Positions 58,370 through 64,000 of a stretch of DNA of 64,000 nt are shown piece after piece. The DNA is from Talpa occidentalis (Eukaryota; Chordata; Mammalia; Eulipotyphla; Talpidae). The notes below the pieces were generated by a model. That model saw only the letters and a program-made list of their open reading frames with translations, was not told the DNA's origin and searched no databases. The first letter of the stretch is position 1. Every line of letters starts with the position of its first letter. A program made the position numbers and the translations under genes. The stretch spans positions 63,094,228 through 63,158,227 of the forward strand of contig NW_023605083.1 of NCBI RefSeq assembly GCF_014898055.3, read 5' to 3'.

Positions 58370-59579
58370 TTTTTTTTGGTATTTTATTTATTTATATCAT
58401 TGTTCATATTTAATTAATTAATTAATTAATTAATACAAGCACTGGGTACAGTCAGAAGCGAGGGAGGGTGAGAGAATTCGCCAGAGCGGGGAGCAGAACA
58501 GGCAGACTGACGAAATACACTGCTGAGGGGAGCAGCGGGCGGCAGGAGAGGTCTGTCGCGCCATGTGGGACCCTCGCCAGGGGCTGGGGATCGAACCGGT
58601 GCTGCAGAGGTTGCGGGCAGCTTCGCAACCCAGCGCTCAACCGCTGCGCCACCAGGAGAGGCCCTCATTGTTCATTTTTAAACAATATTTGCTTCCCCCA
58701 CCCCCTCAGGTGTAGTCCTCATGGAATTGCCTTTCCCAAGGCACCCATGCACCATCACCTCAGTGGCCTGTCTCCTCCCTCCCACCTTCTCATCCCTCTC
58801 CCTCCTCCTCCCCTGCAGGATGTCTCTGATTTATAATTGTCCATTTTTGCTTTGTTGTGTTTTGTACTGTTATTATTTTTTTAACTGATGTCTTATTTCA
58901 TTCCCCTATATTCCTGCTATAAGTGAAACCATCCATTATTTTTCTTTTTCTTTCTGGCTTATTTCACTGAGCATAATTCCTTCTAGTTCCATCCAAATTG
59001 CTGCGAATGGCATAAGTTTATCTTCTTTGATTGCTGAATAATATTCCATTGTGTATATATATCACATCTTCTTGATCCAGTCATCTGTTTTTGGGCATTT
59101 GGGTTGTTTCCAGGTTTTACCTATTGTAAATAGTGCTGCAATGAACATAGGGGTACAGATGGTCTTTTGAATTAATGTTTTTGTGTCTTTTTGGTAGATC
59201 TCTAGGAGTGGAATTGCCGGCTCATATGGTAGCTCCATTTTTAGTAGACTGAGGAAACTCCAGACAGCTTTCCATAGTGGCTGGACAAGTTTGCACTCCC
59301 ACCAACAATGTAGGAGAGTTCCTTTTTCACCACATCCTCTCCAACATTTGTTGTTGCTTGTTTTTTTGATATATGCCATTCTTACTGGTGTCAGGAGTTA
59401 TCTCAATGTGGTTTTAATTTGCATTTCCCTCATGATAAGGGATGTTGAATATTTTTTCATATGCCTGTTGGCCATTTGCATTTCCTCTTTGGAGAAATGT
59501 CTTTTTAAGTTCTTCTGCCCATTTCTTGACTGGATTGTTTATTTTGTTTTTGTGGAGTCATGTGAGTTCTTTGTATATC
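58370..59579 (-). mobile_element. Younger 5'-truncated L1 with an internal SINE
   Basis: Reverse-strand L1. A tail at left, 3' UTR at 58665-58900, then the ORF2 end, including [20 protein letters not shown] coded at about 59320-59379. Interrupted by the SINE at 58409-58664. Confidence 0.87.
58409..58664 (-). mobile_element. tRNA-derived SINE with a TAAT tail
   Basis: Minus-strand copy whose tail reads (ATTA)n in place of (ATTT)n. Duplication TCATTGTTCAT (58398-58408, 58665-58675). Confidence 0.9.
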
Positions 59580-59995
59580 ATAAGAGACAGTGCCCAGCAA
59601 CACAGCCACAGCATCAACACCCTGGTGGAGTTTTGGCCTACCAGTGCTGGTCTCATCTTTGACTTATTTTGCTCAGCATAATCCTTTCCAGTTCCATCCA
59701 GGTTGCTGCAAATGGCATGACTTTATCTTTTTGATCACTAAGTAGTATTCCATTGTGTGCATTTGCCACATTTACTTGATCCACTCATCTGTTTTGGGGA
59801 CACTTAGGTTGTACCCTTCTTTGCTATTGTAAACAGTGCTGCAACAAACATAGGGTACAGGCTTCCTTTGAATTAGTGTTTTTATGTCCTTTGCATAGAT
59901 TGCTAGGAGTGGAATCTATGGATTATATGGTAAATCCATTTCTAGTGTTCTGAGGCACCTCCACCAGTTTTCTATAGTGGCTTCACCAGCCATAA

Positions 59996-60630
59996 TTACA
60001 TTGTTGCTGTGACTGCCATGACCCAGTCATCCCCTGGAGCTTCCAGACCACGACCTTGAACTCGGTCTGCTGCTGTGAACAGTATATGCAACTTGTTTCA
60101 GTGACCAAATGGCTTCACCAGGACTTGGAGTATTTGATTAAGAGAATTTCTTTGGAGGGGCCTCCCTGGTGGCATAAGAAGTTAACTCTCAGCACTATGA
60201 AGTTATCTGCAGCCACTGAAGCACAATTTCGATCCCCAGCCAGGGAGCTAACCCATATGGCACAGCCGACCTCTCCTGTCTCGACTGCTGCTCCCCTCAG
60301 CAGTGTATTTCAGTAGATCCACCTGTTCTGCTCCCCACTCTGTCTCTGGTGAATCCTCTCACCCCCCGCACCTCTGGCCTGCACCCCAATTCTTGTATGC
60401 ATAAATTAAAAAAATCTTTTTAAAAAGAGAGAATTTCTTTGGAGAAAAAGGCAAAAGAACTGACTCTGATTCTGCCCTCATGCCTAAATCCTATGAGTAT
60501 GCTTGCTTTTGGTGCCGAAGGCCTGAATCCTCGGGTGCATTTAGAGTAGACAGAGCTGAGAAATGCTGATGAACTCCTGAATAGGGTATATTTGGTTGAA
60601 ATCACTCCTCAAAAGTTTATCATATTCTAA
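59996..60630 (+). pseudogene. Unidentified coding-like remnant split by a SINE
   Basis: If the SINE at 60158-60427 and one copy of its 17-bp duplication are left out, one frame runs open for 88 codons from 59996 to a TAG at 60547-60549. It then continues 26 more codons to TAA at 60628-60630. The segments before and after the SINE include EQYMQLVSVTKWLHQDLEYL and KKAKELTLILPSCLNPMSML. I do not recognise the parent, so this could be an old processed pseudogene or chance. No poly(A) tail or duplication was found. Confidence 0.35.
60158..60427 (+). mobile_element. tRNA-derived SINE
   Basis: Second head type (AAGAAGTTAACTCTCAGC). Perfect 17-bp duplication AGAGAATTTCTTTGGAG (60141-60157, 60428-60444). 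Confidence 0.94.
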
Positions 60631-62583
60631 ATTCCCTCTGATAAAGTTGAGCTTTTTTCTCTAATGGTTCATTGCTTTGTCAGTCTCAATTACCTTATTA
60701 CATGTTTACAAATTCTTTTCTGTTGCTTTGTATTACCACAACCAACACTTATTTTCATAATAACATACTAGTTATGGAGATCATCACAAATGTACTTGAA
60801 CATCCATCAAAAACTGGAAGATTTCCTTGAACTAACAGGGTGACATTCATAAATGTATTTGAATACCTGCAATACAGCTCTGCCAAAGGGTCCTCTGTCT
60901 CCTCTTTGAATCATGAATCATTTTACAGAGTTCAGATAGATGAAAACCTGTACATTTAAGGACAGACTAGAACTACAAGATCAGAAAAGTATTTTAAAGG
61001 TCACTTATTCTTTTCAGGCACTAGACTAAAAGTCATTCCAAAGGATAAGAATTTATAATCTATTCCTATCTCTTTCCTTTTCTTCTCCTCCTCTCACCTT
61101 CCTGGTCTTCCTCTTTATACAAACATTTATTGAGTACTCAAAATGTTCCAGGTCCTATGTGAAGTATTGAGTATACAGTGATAACAATAATCAGTTTCTG
61201 CCTCTACTACTTTGCTTACTAGAGGGAGGAGAGACTATGTTTCTCATCTGGGGACCCAGGAGGGACATTTAAGTTCCTTAACTGTGTGATCGGGAAATAT
61301 TTCTAGGGAGATGATGCTGTAATTCATTCTTTAAAGGAGTAGCTATTAGGCAAGCAGGCAAGAAGGAAAAGGGCTTTCCAAATAGAAGAGAGATTGCGAG
61401 CAATATCACTGAAGAATAGCAGGACATGGTAAAATTGTAAATGGGTGTGAATGTGAATAAAGGAGAATCCTGCTCACCCATTGGGATAATGACATTTATA
61501 ATATAAAATTAGGCCTTAATTTTAACCTTCTCCTTTAATAGAAAACTTTCAAAAGCTGCAAGAATAAAATCTGATTCCATGTCGTTTAATGAGAAGTGAG
61601 TTGGTAACAAATACAGGAAGAGGAAACTCAAAGAAAGGGTTTTATCTCTTACACTTTCTTTTAAGAGTTACTTACTATTTGCTGAGGGCAATGATTATTA
61701 TTAGTAGTAGTCAAGAAGATAACTTCTCAGTTATTCTCAGTTGATTTTCCTGGCAATACCTCTCTCAAATCTGGAGGAAATTAGTTCTATTTTTTGTAAG
61801 AGAGGGGAGTGTGACCCAGTATATCAAGTGGAATTCAAACCTCAAAGAATTTCAAGGTTGTTTGGATTAGCCTCAGGAAATCTGGACCTTTATCTGCTGT
61901 GGCCCATAATTCCAATTATTATGCTTACAAGAAAGGCTCTGTAAGGAGTTACTTATTTTTGCATTTATAGGCAAGAAGTGATAAATCTTAAGGCAAGGTC
62001 ACATGACATTTAGAACTGATGTTACTGTGGTCTCTCTAGATCTCTTCCTGATCTCTCTCTAGATTTCTTTTTGATCTTCATCCTTCCTCTTTGCTAATAC
62101 TGTCTTTTGTCTCCCTAATTTCTTGCCTTCTTTATGTATGTCTTATGCCTATTAGTATCTCCCTGGGCATTGAAAATTTCTGCTAGTGATATTTAGTTTT
62201 TATAACACTTTCCCTAAAAAGTATTTCGAATAACTCTTCAAACTGCTCACTTCTTAAGGAATGTCAAATAACTTCCTCATATGACTCCTCACATACTCCC
62301 ACATTTAACAGAGCCACACCTCTCAAGGAATGAGATTACTATCTCTGTGTCAGTCCGGAGTGAGTCTCTTGTGGAGGATCATGTCTGCCCTTGGCCTGAC
62401 CTCAAGGCCTGACTTGCCATTAGCTCCTGTGGACTAGCTGAAAGGGTTTTAATTGAATATTAGTTCAGTATAAGCCCAAAGCAGTTGTTGAAAAGGCTCA
62501 CATATCATTAGATAGTGAATTAAAAGTAGGCCCAGATCAAAGGAAGGACTTGTCACACAGCACTGGGCATTGTCATACCACAG
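60631..62583. other. Intergenic sequence, no gene recognised
   Basis: About 2 kb. A MIR/L3-like fragment lies near 61115-61180 (TTATTGAGTACTCAAAATGTTCC). Open frames at 61278-61481 and 61741-61944 have no support. Confidence 0.4.
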
Positions 62584-62599
62584 CTGAAAGTGGTTTTCT

Positions 62600-62879
62600 T
62601 TCTTTCTTTTTTTTAAAGATTTATTCATTTATGCATGCAAGAACTGGGGTATGGGCCAGAGGTGCTGGGTAGGGGGGGTTGTCTGAAAGGTTTCACCAGA
62701 GACAGAGTGGGGAGCAGAACACGTGGAGTGACACTGCTGAGGGGAGCAGGAGGCCAGATAGGAGAGGTCTGCTGCACCATGTGGGTTAGCTCACTGGCCG
62801 GGAATCGAACTCATGCTGCAGTGGCTATGGATTGCTTCACAGTGCTGAGACTTAACCCCTTGCACCACCAGGGAGGCCC
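62600..62879 (-). mobile_element. tRNA-derived SINE
   Basis: Minus-strand, second head type. Duplication CTGAAAGTGGTTTTCT / CTGAATGTGGTTTTCT (62584-62599, 62880-62895). Confidence 0.92.
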
Positions 62880-62895
62880 CTGAATGTGGTTTTCT

Positions 62896-64000
62896 CTAGT
62901 GAAGGCGAACAGATGGGGTAAATGGAGAGGGAAGGACAAGACTAGAAGGTGTGGCCTATAAACCATGTCAGATGAAGATGGTGAAAGAACTTGGAGAGAA
63001 ACGAGGAAGAGGAGACCTGCAGCAGACCTATTCCAAGGTCAGTGTGGACCAGAGAACAGCTCAAGAGGAAAGTAGCAATAGCTCCATTTGACTCCCATCT
63101 CTGTTTCCTTTCTCTTCCCAGTTTCTTTTATCCTGGAGTTCAAAATGAGTCCAGATTTTTTCCATGCCAACCCTATCTCAAAGTACACAGATGCATCATG
63201 ATCAAGGTGTCAAAAGAGATCAAGGTGTCATGGGTGTACAATTAGCAACACAGGGCTTTGCTCTCGAAAACACCCAGTACTCGGTTTAATGTCTCATTAC
63301 AGCTTTTTTTTTAAATAAGAGGCTTAGCATTTTCATTTTACACTGAGCCCCACAAATTATATAGCCAACTCCTGGGTGTGAAAAAAACCTCTGTTTCTTC
63401 TAGGCCAATTGGAGTTTTCTGAGAGGAAGTTTTGCTATGAAAATGAGGTAGCGAACAATGATGGCTACATAGATAGCTGGAAAAGAATAAAATTTCAGAT
63501 TAAAGGTTAATCCCAAAGTGAGTTAGAACTCAGCCAAAAATACAATTAACACAGTTAAAAGAGTCTAGAGCTTCTGGCTCCTTTCCACCTCATTTTTAGC
63601 AGCCTGAAATGTTAACTTAAGAGAATGTACATGACGTGAGATGAGTCTGGCTTGGCAATAAGACCAAAGTTTTGGATCCGTAGAACAGACTTCATGCCAG
63701 GAATGGTCATTATCTCTAACTGCATCACCACATGCCAGTCCCACTTTCTACCTCCTCCTACTGCTTCTTTTAACCTGTTGGAGATCTCTGGATCTCTGGC
63801 TTCTACAGTTTGACTCCATCTGCTTCCTATCTGTTTACTAGCTAATTAAAAGGGCCAGTTACACAGATTGAAGAACTTTGTCTTCCTCATGTATTATTTG
63901 CATATGTATTGTTGCCAGACTTAGCCTATAAAAATGTAGGATGCCCAATTAAATTTGAATTTTAGAAAAACAATGAATAATGTTTTAGGATATGTTCCAA
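62896..64000. other. Intergenic sequence, no gene recognised
   Basis: Single-copy-looking sequence to the right edge. In human, SHOC1 is flanked on its upstream side by UGCG at some distance, so this is expected intergenic DNA. Nothing here identifies that gene. Confidence 0.4.

Larger units (their letters stand above)
58130..59990 (-). mobile_element. Old L1, minus strand, split by a younger L1
   Basis: Old L1 3' UTR at 58130-58369 and ORF2 end at about 59655-59990 (TAGTATTCCATTGTGTGCAT), with the younger L1 between them. The short block 59580-59654 fits neither part. Confidence 0.72.

Overview
The window is nuclear DNA of a placental mammal. Its only gene I can support is the 5' part of SHOC1 (shortage in chiasmata 1, C9orf84 in human), read on the minus strand. 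Twelve exons between 30359 and the left edge join in one open frame of about 525 codons. The splice phases match at every junction and consensus splice sites flank every internal exon boundary. The rest of the gene, including the XPF-like region known from the family, lies beyond base 1. A thirteenth exon-like block at 33198-33320 would add 41 in-frame residues at the N terminus. A CpG-rich, Sp1-type promoter at about 31320-31700 lies between that block and the first certain exon.

Most of the remaining sequence is transposable elements. The commonest is a tRNA-derived SINE of about 270 bp, with more than 30 copies. It has pol III A and B boxes, a body shared by all copies and an (AAAT)n tail, and its copies fall into two head types. 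It does not look like the dominant SINEs of dogs, horses, ruminants, pigs, camels or primates, or like the VES and Rhin-1 elements of bats. I therefore call the host a laurasiatherian-like mammal and leave the order open. LINE-1 copies of several ages, solo retroviral LTRs, ancient MIR and L2 copies and simple repeats make up most of the rest.

Layout: 1-31700 is SHOC1 exons, introns and promoter, loaded with repeats. 31700-33200 is single-copy sequence with one SINE. 33200-33320 is the candidate upstream exon. 33430-35700 is stacked minus-strand L1. 35700-54300 is intergenic or far-upstream sequence with SINEs, L2, MIR, three related LTRs at 40222-42636 and an 87-bp tandem duplication at 46471. 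54300-57370 is mostly single-copy with MIRs. 58130-59990 is nested L1. 59996-60630 holds an unidentified coding-like remnant split by a SINE. 60630-64000 is mostly single-copy.

No bacterial, phage or CRISPR-type system is present, and I found no wholly new biological system. The points most worth a second look are the candidate SHOC1 upstream exon, the perfect DR1 nuclear-receptor site in the promoter, two L1 insertions with 5' inversion, a SINE that appears to carry transduced 3' flank, the cluster of three LTRs, and a three-layer nest of L1, LTR and SINE. Most repeat boundaries were set from target-site duplications read directly in the sequence. Family names come from recognition, not a database search.
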